NCBI GenBank assembly: GCA_001464055.1
Contig: LNET01000100.1
Location: 62,001-126,000, forward strand
Direction: 5' to 3'
Length of the DNA: 64,000 bases
DNA from: Burkholderiales bacterium Ga0077543
Lineage (GTDB): Bacteria > Pseudomonadota > Gammaproteobacteria > Burkholderiales > Burkholderiaceae_C
The translations under genes and the position numbers were made by a program. Under the pieces are notes generated by a model. The model saw only the letters and a program-made list of their open reading frames with translations, did not search any database and was not told the origin of the DNA. Of this stretch, positions 9,059 through 22,162 are shown in pieces (position 1 is the first letter of the stretch; the number at the start of each line of letters is the position of its first letter).

Positions 9059-9475
9059 ATGACTGAACCTGCCCCGTTCCAGCAACTGATCCGCGTGTAC
9101 TGGGAAGACACCGACGCCGGGGGCGTGGTGTTCTACGCCAACTACCTGAAGTTCTTCGAACGCGCGCGTACGGAATGGCTGCGCAGCCTGGGCCTGCAGC
9201 AGCAGGCGCTGCGCGAGGCCACCGGGGCGATCTTCATCGTCAGCGAAACGCAGCTGCGTTACCTGGCGCCCGCGCGGCTGGACGACGAACTGCGCGTCAC
9301 GGTACGGCCCTTGCAAATGGGCCGGGTGTCGATGCAGCTCGCGCAGCAGGCCTGGTGTGGTGGGCGGCTGCTGGCCGAAGGCGGGATCCGCATCGGCTGC
9401 GTCGACCAGGCAACTTTCAAACCCCGGCGCATTCCCAGCGCCCTGACCTCCAGATTGAGCGAACACCTGCCATGA
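9059..9475 (+). CDS. ybgC: Tol-Pal system-associated acyl-CoA thioesterase YbgC
   Basis: A 138-residue hot-dog-fold thioesterase. The catalytic segment YWEDTDAGGVVFYANYLKFFERARTEWL is almost that of E. coli YbgC; Asp19 corresponds to the E. coli catalytic Asp18. It hydrolyses acyl-CoA or acyl-ACP substrates in the cytoplasm and is regularly the first gene of tol operons. The stop overlaps the tolQ ATG (ATGA). Confidence 0.93.
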   Translation: MTEPAPFQQLIRVYWEDTDAGGVVFYANYLKFFERARTEWLRSLGLQQQALREATGAIFIVSETQLRYLAPARLDDELRVTVRPLQMGRVSMQLAQQAWCGGRLLAEGGIRIGCVDQATFKPRRIPSALTSRLSEHLP

Positions 9476-10178
9476 ACGCCGACATGTCGATCACATCGCT
9501 GATCCTGCAAGCCAGCCTGATCGTGCAGCTGGTGATGGCCGGGCTGGTGGCGATGTCGCTGGCCAGCTGGACCGTCATCTTCGGCAAGCTCTTCGGCCTG
9601 AAGCGCGTGCGCAGTGCCAACGAAGACTTCGAGCGCGAGTTCTGGTCGGGCAAGAGCCTGACCGAGATGCAGCAGGCCGTGAACAACAAGGCCGACACCG
9701 CGCCGCTGGAGCGCATCTTCGCCAGCGGCATGCGCGAATTCCTGAAGCTGCGCGAAAAGCGCATGGACGCCGGCGTGCAGCTCGACGGCGCGCGCCGCGC
9801 CATGCGCGCCAGCTACCAGCGCGAACTGGACGTGGTGGAAAGCAAGCTCAGCTTCCTGGCGACGGTGGGTTCGGTCTCGCCCTACGTCGGGCTGTTCGGC
9901 ACGGTCTGGGGAATCATGCACGCCTTCGTCGGCCTGTCGAACATGCAGCAGGTGACGCTGGCCACCGTGGCGCCAGGCATCGCCGAAGCGCTGGTGGCCA
10001 CCGCCATCGGCCTGTTCGCGGCGATCCCGGCGGTGGTGGCCTACAACCGCTTCGCGCGCGACATCGACCGCATCGCGATCCAGTTCGAGAGCTTCATCGA
10101 GGAGTTCAGCAACATCCTGCAGCGCAATGCCGGCACGCCGCCCGCGGCCACCTCGGGCACACCCTCCGGGTACCGCTG

Positions 10179-10179
<1 letters not shown>
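9472..10179 (+). CDS. tolQ: Tol-Pal system proton channel subunit TolQ
   Basis: TolQ forms the proton-driven motor with TolR that energises TolA during cell-envelope constriction. The 235-residue protein has an N-terminal membrane helix (SLILQASLIVQLVMAGLVAM), a large cytoplasmic loop and two further helices (SFLATVGSVSPYVGLFGTVWGIM and the ALVATAIGLFAAIPAVVAYN region), the standard TolQ/ExbB topology. The ATG at 9472 overlaps the ybgC stop; the stop shares a base with the tolR ATG. Confidence 0.94.
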
Positions 10180-10610
<431 letters not shown>

Positions 10611-10621
10611 ACACGCCCGCG

Positions 10622-11587
10622 ATGGCCGCGTCGACGAGCGTCCCGCGTGACGCGCTGCTGCCCCAGCCGCCTGGCGGCATGGGCCGCGGCGCGGTGCTGG
10701 CCGTGGGCGCACACCTGGGCCTGCTGCTTGCGCTGACCGCGGCCGTGGACTGGCGTTCGCACCCGCCCGAAGCCGCGGCCGTGGCCGAACTCTGGGCTGC
10801 CGTGCCCCAGACCGCCGCACCGCGGCCAGCGCCGCCACCGCCACCGCCACCGCCCAGCCCGGCGCCAGCACCGGCACCCGTGACGCCACCTCCCCGGCCG
10901 GCACCGGCCCCACCGCCACCGGCTCCGGCACCCCCCCCGCCCGTTCGCGCCGATATCGCGATCGAAGCCGAGAAGCGCCGCGAAGCCGAGCGCCAGCGCC
11001 TGGAACGCGCCGAGAACGAACGCCGCCAGCGCGAAGAAGCGCAGCGCGAAAGAACCGAACGCGAGCGTGAGCAACGGGCCAAGGCCGAACGCGACCAGGA
11101 ACAGCGGGAAAGACAGCAGCGCGAACGTGCCGAAGCGGCCCGGGCCGAGAAGGCCCGCGAAGCCAAGGAGGCCGCCGACAAGGCCGCGGCGAAAGTCGCC
11201 GAGGAAGCCCGGCTGGCACAGCAGCGTGAAGAAAACCTGCGCCGCATGCAGGCCCAGGCGGGTGCCGCCGACGCCGCCACGCCGCCCAGCACCGGCACCG
11301 CCGCCGCCAACGCCGCACCCTCGGCCAACTACACCGCGCGGCTGGTGGCGCTGATCCGCGGCAACATCGTCTTCACCGGTGCCGTCAATGCCCTGGCCAC
11401 GGCCGAAGTCGAGGTGCGCGCCGGCCCCAGCGGCACGATCCTGTCGCGTCGCCTCATCAAGAGCAGCGGCCAGCCGGACTGGGACGAAGCCGTGCTGCGC
11501 GCGGTGGACCGCACCGCCACGCTGCCGCGCGACACCGACGGCCGTGTGCCGCCGGTGCTGATCATCACCTTCCGGCCGCGGGAGTAG
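10622..11587 (+). CDS. tolA: Cell-envelope integrity protein TolA
   Basis: A 321-residue TolA. An inner-membrane anchor (about 24-41) is followed by a Pro/Ala-rich segment (about 58-110), a long charged Glu/Arg/Ala helix (about 112-205) and a C-terminal domain (about 235-321) with the TonB/TolA-like ARLVALIRGNIVF and VEVRAGPSGTILSRRLIKSSG strands. It links the TolQR motor to Pal and TolB at the outer membrane. Its end overlaps the convergent DUF3047 gene by 23 bases. tolB and pal, normally next, are absent. Confidence 0.9.
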   Translation: MAASTSVPRDALLPQPPGGMGRGAVLAVGAHLGLLLALTAAVDWRSHPPEAAAVAELWAAVPQTAAPRPAPPPPPPPPSPAPAPAPVTPPPRPAPAPPPPAPAPPPPVRADIAIEAEKRREAERQRLERAENERRQREEAQRERTEREREQRAKAERDQEQRERQQRERAEAARAEKAREAKEAADKAAAKVAEEARLAQQREENLRRMQAQAGAADAATPPSTGTAAANAAPSANYTARLVALIRGNIVFTGAVNALATAEVEVRAGPSGTILSRRLIKSSGQPDWDEAVLRAVDRTATLPRDTDGRVPPVLIITFRPRE

Positions 11588-12344
11588 CCGGCACCACGCC
11601 GTCCAAGCGCAGATCGGCAACAAAGGCCAGGCTGCGCGCGCCGGTGTTGTCGGCGTCGCCGCCCACCAGCACCGCGCTGGCCGGGGGCACGGTGTCGGTC
11701 TCGTCGCCGAACGCGGCCAGGAAGTCGGCGGCCACGTCGCGCTGCTCATCGACCCAGCGGCCCGGCAGGTCGGCCTGGCTGCGCAGCACCAGGGTGCGCA
11801 CGCGCCGCGTGTAGGGGTTCGGAATCACCTGACCCCGCGCTTCGGCATGGCCCCAGGCCCAGCACAGCGTGGCCGCGGGCAGCGGCTCGGGGCTGCGGGT
11901 GCGCGCGAAGCGCAGCAGTTCGCGTTCGAAGAAGGGCACCCGGTCCAGCGGCAGATCGAAGGCCATGCAGACCTTGGCCGGGCCGTCGTCGCCCGCCTTG
12001 GTCTTGAGGTCGACCGCCGGGTTGGGCTGGTCCACGCGCCAGGACCAGCGCACGGTGGCCGGGGCCGGCCCGCTCAAGGCATGGGCCCTGTGGCCATAGC
12101 TGGCCTGGGCGTCGATGCGCAGCGCGGCGCGCCCGTCCAGCAGTTCGGCGCTGTATCGGGTGACAGGCGGCTTCTGCTGCGGCAGTGTCAGCAGGCGCCA
12201 GCCCGGGCCCAGCGTGGCCTGGCTGCCCTGCACCTGCACCAGCGGCGCCGGCACCGGCACCGGACTCTGCGCCCAGGCAGTGGCAGGCAGCAGCGTTGCG
12301 CAGGCGGCCAGGGCCGGCAGCAGCGTCAGGGCGGGCCGGCTCAT
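11565..12344 (-). CDS. DUF3047-family periplasmic protein
   Basis: About 259 residues from ATG 12344, which overlaps the stop of the upstream fusion gene (ATGA); in-frame ATGs further upstream would run into that gene. A signal peptide is visible (MSRPALTLLPALAACATLLPATAWAQ). The mature part contains WRLLTLPQQKPPVTRY, VRWSWRVDQ, VCMAFDLP and TLCWAWG, which fit the DUF3047 family as I remember it. Function is unknown. Translational coupling to the TVP38-flavoprotein gene suggests related expression. Confidence 0.65.
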   Translation of the reverse strand: MSRPALTLLPALAACATLLPATAWAQSPVPVPAPLVQVQGSQATLGPGWRLLTLPQQKPPVTRYSAELLDGRAALRIDAQASYGHRAHALSGPAPATVRWSWRVDQPNPAVDLKTKAGDDGPAKVCMAFDLPLDRVPFFERELLRFARTRSPEPLPAATLCWAWGHAEARGQVIPNPYTRRVRTLVLRSQADLPGRWVDEQRDVAADFLAAFGDETDTVPPASAVLVGGDADNTGARSLAFVADLRLDGVVPATPAAGR

Positions 12345-14503
12345 CCGCGCCGCCATGTCTGGAACCTTTCCACCCACTTCAGCAAGGCCACCGGCTGGTG
12401 CGCACGCTTCCATTCACCGGCCGCGTACTTGTTGGCTTCGGCCATGGTGGGGTAGGTGTGGATGGTGCCCAGGATCTTGTTCAAACCCAGACCGTGCTTC
12501 ATGGCCAGCACGTATTCGGCCAGCAGGTCGCCGGCATGGGCGCCGACGATGGTCACGCCCAGGATGGTGTCCTTGCCCGGCACCGTCAGCACCTTCACCC
12601 AGCCGTGGGCGGCGCTGTCGGCAATGGCGCGGTCGAGGTCGTCGATGCCGTAGCGCGTCACTTCATAGGCCACGTTCTGCGCCTTCGCCTCGGCCTCGTT
12701 CAGGCCCACGCGCGCCACCTCGGGGTCGATGAAGGTGGCCGCCGGGATCACCCGGTAGTCGGCCTTGAAGGTCTTGAAGGCACCGAACAGGCCGTTCACC
12801 GCGGCATACCAGGCCTGGTGCGCCGCCACGTGGGTGAACTGGTAGGGCCCGGCCACATCGCCTGCGGCCAGGATGTTGGGGTACTTGGTGCGCAGCGATT
12901 CGTCGGTCTGCACGGTGCGGCCCACGGGAATGCCCAGTTCCTCCAGCCCGAACCCCTGCAGCCGCGCCACCCGGCCCACGGCGCACAGCAACTGGTCGAA
13001 GGCGATGCGCTTTTCGACGCCACCGCTTTCGACGACGATGAACTTCTCCGCGGCCGCGCCGGTTCCCACGCGTTCGCAGCGCAGCGCCTTGTGCTGCGTG
13101 AGCACCTGCACGCCGTCGGCCTGCAGGGCCTGCAGCGCGAAGGCCGAGACGTCCTCGTCCTCGCGCCCCAGCAGACGCGGCGCCTGCTCGATCTGCGTGA
13201 CCTGCGCGCCCAGCCGCGCGAAGGACTGAGACAGCTCGCAGCCGATGGGCCCGCCGCCCAGCACCACCAGGCGCCTGGGCAGTTCACGCAGGCCCCAGAG
13301 CGTGTCGCTGGTCAGGGGCTCGACATCGGCCAGCCCCGGCAGCGGCGGGACGAAGGGCGCGGCGCCGGTGGCAATGACGATGCTGCGTGTGGTGAGCACC
13401 TGTACCTTGCCGTCGTCTGCGGTGATCTGCACGCGCCAGGGGTCGATGATCTTTGCGCGGCCGATCTGCACGTCCACGCCCAGCCCGGTGTAGCGCTCCA
13501 CCGAGTCGTGCGGCTCGATGTCGCGCACCACCTGGGCAATGCGGTCCATCACCTGGGCGAAGTCGATGCGGTGCGAAGCCTCGGCAATGCCATAGTCGGC
13601 GCTGTGGCGGATGTTGCGCGCCAGCGTGGCGGTCTTGATCAAGGCCTTGCTGGGCACGCAGCCGTAGTTCAGGCAGTCGCCGCCCATCTTGTGCGCTTCC
13701 ACCAGCGTCACCTTGGCCTTCACCACGGCGGCGATGTAGCTCGTCACCAGCCCGGCGGCACCGGCGCCGATGACGACTATGTTGCGGTCGAATTGCTTCG
13801 GCTTCTTGTCGGCCCAGGGCGCGTAGACCTTGCGCGCCTGGATGAAATCCACCGCCTTCTTCGCCAGCAGCGGAAAGATGCCCAGCAGCACCAGCGCCGT
13901 GGCCAGGCCCGGGCTGACGATGCTGCGCAGCGAATCGATCTGCGCCAGCTGCGTGCCGGCATACACGTAGACGATGGTGCCGGCCAGCATGCCCAGCTGG
14001 CTGACGCCATAGAAGGTGGCAGCCTTCATCTTCGTCAGGCCCATCAGCAGGTTGATGACGAAGAACGGAAACACCGGCACCAGGCGCAGCGTGAACAAGT
14101 AGAAGGCACCGTCGCGTTCGATGCCCTTGTCGATGTCGGCCAGCCGGTTGCCGAAACGCGCCTTGACACTGTCGCGCAACACGTAGCGCGCAAACAGCAT
14201 GGCCAGCGTGGCGCCGATGCTGGACGCGAAGGACACGATCACCGTGCCCCACAGCAGCCCGAACACCGCCCCGCCCAGCAGCGTGAGGATGGCCGCCCCC
14301 GGCACGGAAAGCGCCGTCACAGCCACGTACACCGCGAGGAAGCTGCCCACCACCAGCAAGGGCCGCGCCTCGTAGAGCGCGCTGAACTCGCCCTGGGTCT
14401 GCTTGATGTAGTCCAGGGTGAAGAAGCGGCCCAAGTCCAGGGCGAAGAAGGCGATGACGGCGGCCAGCAGGGCCAGCAGGAGGATGAGTTTTTGGCGGTT
14501 CAT
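12341..14503 (-). CDS. TVP38/TMEM64 membrane domain fused to a mercuric-reductase-like flavoprotein disulfide reductase
   Basis: A 720-residue fusion. Residues 1-225 form a multi-helix DedA/TVP38-type (SNARE-associated) membrane domain, with FYLFTLRLVPVFPFFVINLLMG as the family's core. From about 240 to the end it is a class I pyridine nucleotide-disulfide oxidoreductase: FAD site IVVIGAGAAGLV, redox-active Cys pair GGDCLNYGCVPSK, NAD(P) site VVLGGGPIGCE, second FAD motif NILAAGDVAG, and a C-terminal dimerisation domain with HTYPTMAE. The expected activity is NAD(P)H-dependent reduction of an unknown disulfide or metal substrate at the inner face of the membrane. The fusion is known in proteobacteria; the substrate is not. 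Confidence 0.88.
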   Translation of the reverse strand: MNRQKLILLLALLAAVIAFFALDLGRFFTLDYIKQTQGEFSALYEARPLLVVGSFLAVYVAVTALSVPGAAILTLLGGAVFGLLWGTVIVSFASSIGATLAMLFARYVLRDSVKARFGNRLADIDKGIERDGAFYLFTLRLVPVFPFFVINLLMGLTKMKAATFYGVSQLGMLAGTIVYVYAGTQLAQIDSLRSIVSPGLATALVLLGIFPLLAKKAVDFIQARKVYAPWADKKPKQFDRNIVVIGAGAAGLVTSYIAAVVKAKVTLVEAHKMGGDCLNYGCVPSKALIKTATLARNIRHSADYGIAEASHRIDFAQVMDRIAQVVRDIEPHDSVERYTGLGVDVQIGRAKIIDPWRVQITADDGKVQVLTTRSIVIATGAAPFVPPLPGLADVEPLTSDTLWGLRELPRRLVVLGGGPIGCELSQSFARLGAQVTQIEQAPRLLGREDEDVSAFALQALQADGVQVLTQHKALRCERVGTGAAAEKFIVVESGGVEKRIAFDQLLCAVGRVARLQGFGLEELGIPVGRTVQTDESLRTKYPNILAAGDVAGPYQFTHVAAHQAWYAAVNGLFGAFKTFKADYRVIPAATFIDPEVARVGLNEAEAKAQNVAYEVTRYGIDDLDRAIADSAAHGWVKVLTVPGKDTILGVTIVGAHAGDLLAEYVLAMKHGLGLNKILGTIHTYPTMAEANKYAAGEWKRAHQPVALLKWVERFQTWRRG

Positions 14504-14572
14504 GCAGGCCTGTGTCGCGGCCGGTCGGCCTTGCTTACAGCCATTGTGATGCCCCTCCGCCTGAACCGGGCT

Positions 14573-18208
<3,636 letters not shown>

Positions 18209-18300
18209 GATGGAGTGAGCAAACGGTCGACGGTGAAGCGGATCTTAGGGAACCCGAAGGCCAAGCCCGAGCCACGGAACCGGCTCTGCCGGGCCGTAGG

Positions 18301-18366
18301 CGAACGGCCCCCTCGGGGGGTAGCGAGCGCCAGCGAGCTTGGGGGCGACATCAGCGAGCTTGGGGA
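18301..18366. repeat. Intergenic GC-rich repeat element with hairpin and duplicated CAGCGAGCTTGGGG
   Basis: Between the TRAP large permease and the 5-oxoprolinase gene lies CCCCCTCGGGGG (18308-18319), a strong hairpin, followed by two direct copies of CAGCGAGCTTGGGG at 18331-18344 and 18352-18365. From memory, elements of this design (GGCCCCCT-GGGGGG followed by CAGCGA...GGGGGC) recur between genes in many Burkholderiales genomes. It could attenuate or terminate transcription between the two genes. Confidence 0.6.
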
Positions 18367-18379
18367 CTCCAGGACTTGG

Positions 18380-19672
18380 CTACATCAGGCTCGGAAGCCA
18401 CAGAACGATCTGCGGGAACAGGTAGATCAGCAGCACCGACGCGACCAGCAGCCCGAAGAAGGGCAGCGCGGTGCGCGCCAGATACGGCAGCTCGCGCCCG
18501 GTCAGCCCCTGCAGCACGAAGAGGTTGAAGCCCACGGGCGGGGTGATCTGCGCCATCTCCACCACCAGCACCACGAAGATGCCGAACCAGATCAGGTCGA
18601 TGCCGGCGGCCTGCACCGTGGGCAGCAGCACGGCCATGGTCAGCACGACCATGCTGATGCCGTCGAGGAAGCAGCCCAGGATGATGAAGAACACCATCAG
18701 CAGCACGAGCAGCCCGAAGGGCCCGAGCTCCAGGCTGCCGATGGCCGCGGCCACTTCGCGCGGCAGGCCGATGAAGCCCATGGCCAGCGTCAGGAACGAG
18801 GCCCCGGCCAGGATCAGCCCGATCATGCAGTAGACACGGCAGGCGGCGAACAGGCCATCCTTGAAGCCGGCCCAGGTCAGTGACCGTTCGATGGCGCTGA
18901 GCGCCAGCGCCCCGACCACGCCGAGTGCTGCCGACTCGGTGGCGGTGGCCAGGCCGCTGTAGATGGCACCGATGACCAGCACGATCAGAGACAGCACCGG
19001 CAGCAGGTGGCGCGCCGCGCGCAGCTTCTGGCCCAGGGTGGTGTCGGCATCAGGAGGCGGCACCCGGCTGGGGTTGCGCCAAGCCCAAAACATGATGTAG
19101 CCGCTGAAGATGGCCATCAGCATCAGCCCCGGCAACACGCCGGCCATGAACAGCCGCGCGATCGACACGTCGGTGGCCACCGCATAGACGATCATGATGA
19201 TCGACGGCGGAATCAGCAGCCCGAAGGTACCGGCGCCAGCCAGCGAACCCATGCTGATGTCGTCGGGGTAGCCGCGTTTCTTCAGTTCGGGCAGGGTGAT
19301 CTTGCCGATGGTGGCGCAGGTGGCCGCGCTGCTGCCCGACACCGCCGCGAAGATGCCGCAGCCGATGACGTTGGTGTGCAGCAGCCGCCCCGGCACGCGG
19401 TTCAGCCAGGGCGCCAGGCCCTTGAACAGGTCGGCCGTGAGCCGGCTGCGAAACAGGATCTCGCCCATCCACAGGAAGAGTGGCAATGCCGTCAGCGTCC
19501 AGTTGCTGGTGCTGCCCCAGATGGTGAAGACCATGCTGTCGCCCACCGGGCGACTGGTGAAGACCTCCATCGCGATCACGGCCACGCCCAGCAGGGCCAG
19601 GCCAATCCACAGGCCCGAAGCCAGAACGGCCAGCAGCAGACCGATCAGCAGCGCAGCGGTGACGATGTCCAT
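18380..19672 (-). CDS. dctM: TRAP transporter large permease (DctM family)
   Basis: A 430-residue, highly hydrophobic protein with about 12 membrane helices, the channel subunit of a tripartite ATP-independent periplasmic transporter driven by an ion gradient. Family signatures include GCGIFAAVSGSSAATCATIGKI, GTFGLLIPPSIIMIVYAVATDVSI and QITPPVGFNLFVLQG. It follows the small permease after 21 bases in the order dctP-dctQ-dctM. The likely substrate is an organic acid; neighbouring enzymes suggest 5-oxoproline or glutamate. Confidence 0.92.
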   Translation of the reverse strand: MDIVTAALLIGLLLAVLASGLWIGLALLGVAVIAMEVFTSRPVGDSMVFTIWGSTSNWTLTALPLFLWMGEILFRSRLTADLFKGLAPWLNRVPGRLLHTNVIGCGIFAAVSGSSAATCATIGKITLPELKKRGYPDDISMGSLAGAGTFGLLIPPSIIMIVYAVATDVSIARLFMAGVLPGLMLMAIFSGYIMFWAWRNPSRVPPPDADTTLGQKLRAARHLLPVLSLIVLVIGAIYSGLATATESAALGVVGALALSAIERSLTWAGFKDGLFAACRVYCMIGLILAGASFLTLAMGFIGLPREVAAAIGSLELGPFGLLVLLMVFFIILGCFLDGISMVVLTMAVLLPTVQAAGIDLIWFGIFVVLVVEMAQITPPVGFNLFVLQGLTGRELPYLARTALPFFGLLVASVLLIYLFPQIVLWLPSLM

Positions 19673-19693
19673 GGTGGCAGCCTCCTGATCGGA

Positions 19694-20206
19694 TTACTCG
19701 ACGCTGGCAGCTTCGCCGCCGCGCTGCTCGAAGAACGGACGGCCCTGCGCGCGCGACAGAGCGGCGTCGAGCAGGGCCACAGCCAGCCCCACGCAGCCCA
19801 GCGCCATGGCCAGCTGCGGAATCCACAGGCGCGTGGCGTCCGAGCCTTGCGAGACGTCGCCGGTCTGGTGCGACACCCACACCAGCCGGCAGGCGTAAAA
19901 GGCCAGACCGCCACTGAGCAGGCCACCCGCGGCCAGGGCCCACCATTCCAGCGCGCCGCGCCAGGCCACCGGCAGGCGTTGCAGCAGCAGGGTCACACGG
20001 ATGTGCTCGCCCCGCTGCAAGGTGCCCGGCATGGCCAGGAACAGCGCCGCGGCCACGGCGTAGCCGGCGTAGGCGTCCAGGCCGCGCAGGCCCAGGGCGA
20101 ACTGGCGGTCGGCGATGCCCAGCACCACGCAGGCCAGCGCCGCCACCATGGCCAGCGCCGCGCCGGCCATCAGGCTGCCGTAGAACAGGTCGAGCACGCG
20201 GCGCAT
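19694..20206 (-). CDS. dctQ: TRAP transporter small permease (DctQ family)
   Basis: A 170-residue protein with four predicted membrane helices and the DctQ-type segment LFLAMPGTLQRGEHIRVTLLLQRLP. It is the small integral subunit that pairs with DctM. The ATG at 20206 lies 10 bases after the second stop of the upstream binding-protein frame (see dctP), the spacing expected if the uninterrupted dctP were the ancestral state. The tail (AQGRPFFEQRGGEAASVE) is hydrophilic. Confidence 0.88.
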   Translation of the reverse strand: MRRVLDLFYGSLMAGAALAMVAALACVVLGIADRQFALGLRGLDAYAGYAVAAALFLAMPGTLQRGEHIRVTLLLQRLPVAWRGALEWWALAAGGLLSGGLAFYACRLVWVSHQTGDVSQGSDATRLWIPQLAMALGCVGLAVALLDAALSRAQGRPFFEQRGGEAASVE

Positions 20207-20249
20207 GGTGGTGGCCTTACTTGCGGTACTGGTCCAGCAGGGCCTGGCC

Positions 20250-21227
20250 TTAGGCGCCGGCCTGCTTCAGCCACTCGGCGGCCATGCGCTCACCGACGGT
20301 CTTCAGTTCGGCCTTGAGCTTGTCGCTGCTGCGGTCCACCGTCATGCCCTTGGCGGCCAGCTCCTTCAGGTACTCGTCGTCCTTCTGGTCGCTGATCTTC
20401 CAGCCGCGTTCACCGGCAGCGGCGGCAGCCTTCAGCAGGGCAGCCTGGGCCGGCTTGTCCAGCGCATCGAAAGCCTTGATGTTCACGACCACGGCATTGC
20501 GCGGCAGCCAGGCATTGACGTCGTAGAAGAACTTCACCTGCTCGTAGAGCTTGCTGTCGACGCCGCTGGCACTGCTGGTCAGGAAGTTGTCGACGCCGCC
20601 CGTGGCCAGGGCCTGCGGCAGTTCAGCCAGCTGGATGGTGACGGGCTGCGCACCGACGATCTCGGCAATGCGCGTGGTGGCTGGGTTGTAGGCGCGCATC
20701 TTCGTGCCCTTCAGGTCGGCCAGGCTCGTCACCGGCTTCTTGCTGTACAGCGACTGCCCGGGCCAGGGCACGGTGTACAGCAGCTTCATGCCCTGGCCGG
20801 CCAGCAGCTTGTCGAGGAAGGGCCGCGAGACATCATCGAGCTTCTTCGCCTGGCCGTAGGTGGTAGCCAGGAAGGGGATGGCGTCGACGCCGAACAGCGC
20901 GTTCTCGTTGGCCGCACCCGACAGGATGAATTCGCCGATCTGGGTCTGCGAGGTCTGCACCGCCCGCTTGATCTCGTTGGCCTTGAACAGCGAAGCCCCA
21001 GGGTGCACGGTGATCTTCAGCTTGCCGGCCGTGGCCTTGTCCACTTCCTCGGCAAACCACTGCAGGTTCTGCACCTGGAAGGTGTTGGCTCCATAGCCCG
21101 AGGGCAGGTCCCACTTTGTCTGTGCCGAGGCCCCCACGCTGGCAGCGGCCAGCGCACAGAAGGTCGCAAGCGTGGACAGCGCCGAGCGCGCAGCCAGGCT
21201 GAAGGGAAGTTGGGGCAAGTTCTTCAT
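20250..21227 (-). CDS. dctP: TRAP transporter periplasmic substrate-binding protein, C-terminus cut by an in-frame stop
   Basis: A 325-residue DctP-family binding protein starting at ATG 21227, preceded by GGAG. A signal peptide ending near SVGASAQ is followed by the TRAP-T fold, including the TKMRAYNPATTRIAEIVGAQPV segment with the conserved Arg and LPQALATGGVDNFLTS. Translation stops at TAA 20252-20250 after LKQAGA. The same frame continues GQALLDQYRK to a second TAA at 20219-20217. That is a normal C-terminus for the family, so the first stop looks like a recent nonsense change removing about 11 residues. The shortened protein may still fold. Confidence 0.88.
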   Translation of the reverse strand: MKNLPQLPFSLAARSALSTLATFCALAAASVGASAQTKWDLPSGYGANTFQVQNLQWFAEEVDKATAGKLKITVHPGASLFKANEIKRAVQTSQTQIGEFILSGAANENALFGVDAIPFLATTYGQAKKLDDVSRPFLDKLLAGQGMKLLYTVPWPGQSLYSKKPVTSLADLKGTKMRAYNPATTRIAEIVGAQPVTIQLAELPQALATGGVDNFLTSSASGVDSKLYEQVKFFYDVNAWLPRNAVVVNIKAFDALDKPAQAALLKAAAAAGERGWKISDQKDDEYLKELAAKGMTVDRSSDKLKAELKTVGERMAAEWLKQAGA

Positions 21228-21272
21228 CGAGGACTCCGTGGGTGGTGGGGGCAGAAAAGGGAGATGCAAAGG

Positions 21273-22091
21273 CTAGAAGCTGGCCAACTGGTGGTTCAGC
21301 AGGTCGGTGACGAGCATGCAGCCCGGCGCGTGGGTGATGGCCAGTGGCAGCCGGGCCTGAACCAGTGCGGCCTGGGGCGTGACGCCGCAGGCCCAGAACA
21401 CGGGCAACTCATCGTGATGCACCGCCACGGCGTCGCCGTAGTCGGGCCGCGACAGATCGTGGATGCCGATCAGCGACGGATCGCCGATGTGCACCGGCGC
21501 GCCATGCACTGCCGGATAGCGCGAGGTGATCTGCACCGCGCGGATGGCGTCCGTCGCCTTCAGCGGCCGCATCGTCACCACCAGCGGGCCGGAAAAGGGA
21601 CCGGCCGAAACCGTGGGCAAGGAAGTGCGGAACATCGCGACGTTGCGGCCTTCGTCGATGTGGCGCAGCCGCATGCCTTCGTCCAGCAAAGCCTGCTCGA
21701 AGCTGAAACTGCAGCCAAGCACGAAGCTGACGAAGTCATCCCGCCACAGCCCGGCGATATCGGTGGGTTCGGCGACAAGTTCCCCCTGCCGCCAGACCCG
21801 GTAGCGCGGCACGTCGCTGCGGATGTCGATGTCGGCGCCGAGTGCCGGCAGGCCAGACTGCCCGGGTTCGCCCACCGCCAGCAACGGGCAGGGCTTGGGG
21901 TTGCGCTGGCAAAAGCGCAGGAAGTCGCCGGCATGTTCGGCCGGCAGCACCACCAGGTTGCCCTGCACGTGCCGGTCGGCCAGGCCGCTGGTGTGATCGC
22001 TGAAGGCGCCGCTGCGGGCGGCGTGCCTCACCTGGGCCGGCGTGGCGGCGGGTGGGAGGGTCTTCACATCGGCGGCGGGCATCGGCTGCAT
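21273..22091 (-). CDS. D-glutamate cyclase-like / putative hydro-lyase (DUF1445, YcsI family)
   Basis: About 272 residues from ATG 22091, favoured by AGGGA just upstream; ATG 22106 would add five residues. Signatures are the N-terminal [33 protein letters not shown] and the late [12 protein letters not shown]. The mammalian relative DGLUCY converts D-glutamate to 5-oxo-D-proline, while bacterial members are usually labelled hydro-lyase. Location next to a TRAP transporter and a 5-oxoprolinase supports the D-glutamate cyclase reading. A dyad-containing AT-rich stretch separates it from the LysR gene upstream on the same strand. Confidence 0.78.
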   Translation of the reverse strand: MQPMPAADVKTLPPAATPAQVRHAARSGAFSDHTSGLADRHVQGNLVVLPAEHAGDFLRFCQRNPKPCPLLAVGEPGQSGLPALGADIDIRSDVPRYRVWRQGELVAEPTDIAGLWRDDFVSFVLGCSFSFEQALLDEGMRLRHIDEGRNVAMFRTSLPTVSAGPFSGPLVVTMRPLKATDAIRAVQITSRYPAVHGAPVHIGDPSLIGIHDLSRPDYGDAVAVHHDELPVFWACGVTPQAALVQARLPLAITHAPGCMLVTDLLNHQLASF

Positions 22092-22162
22092 CGGGGTCCC
22101 TGGCATTGGCGTGGACCGGATTCTGGAAGCCTGCCCTGCCGGGCTGCAAACAAGAAATTTTT

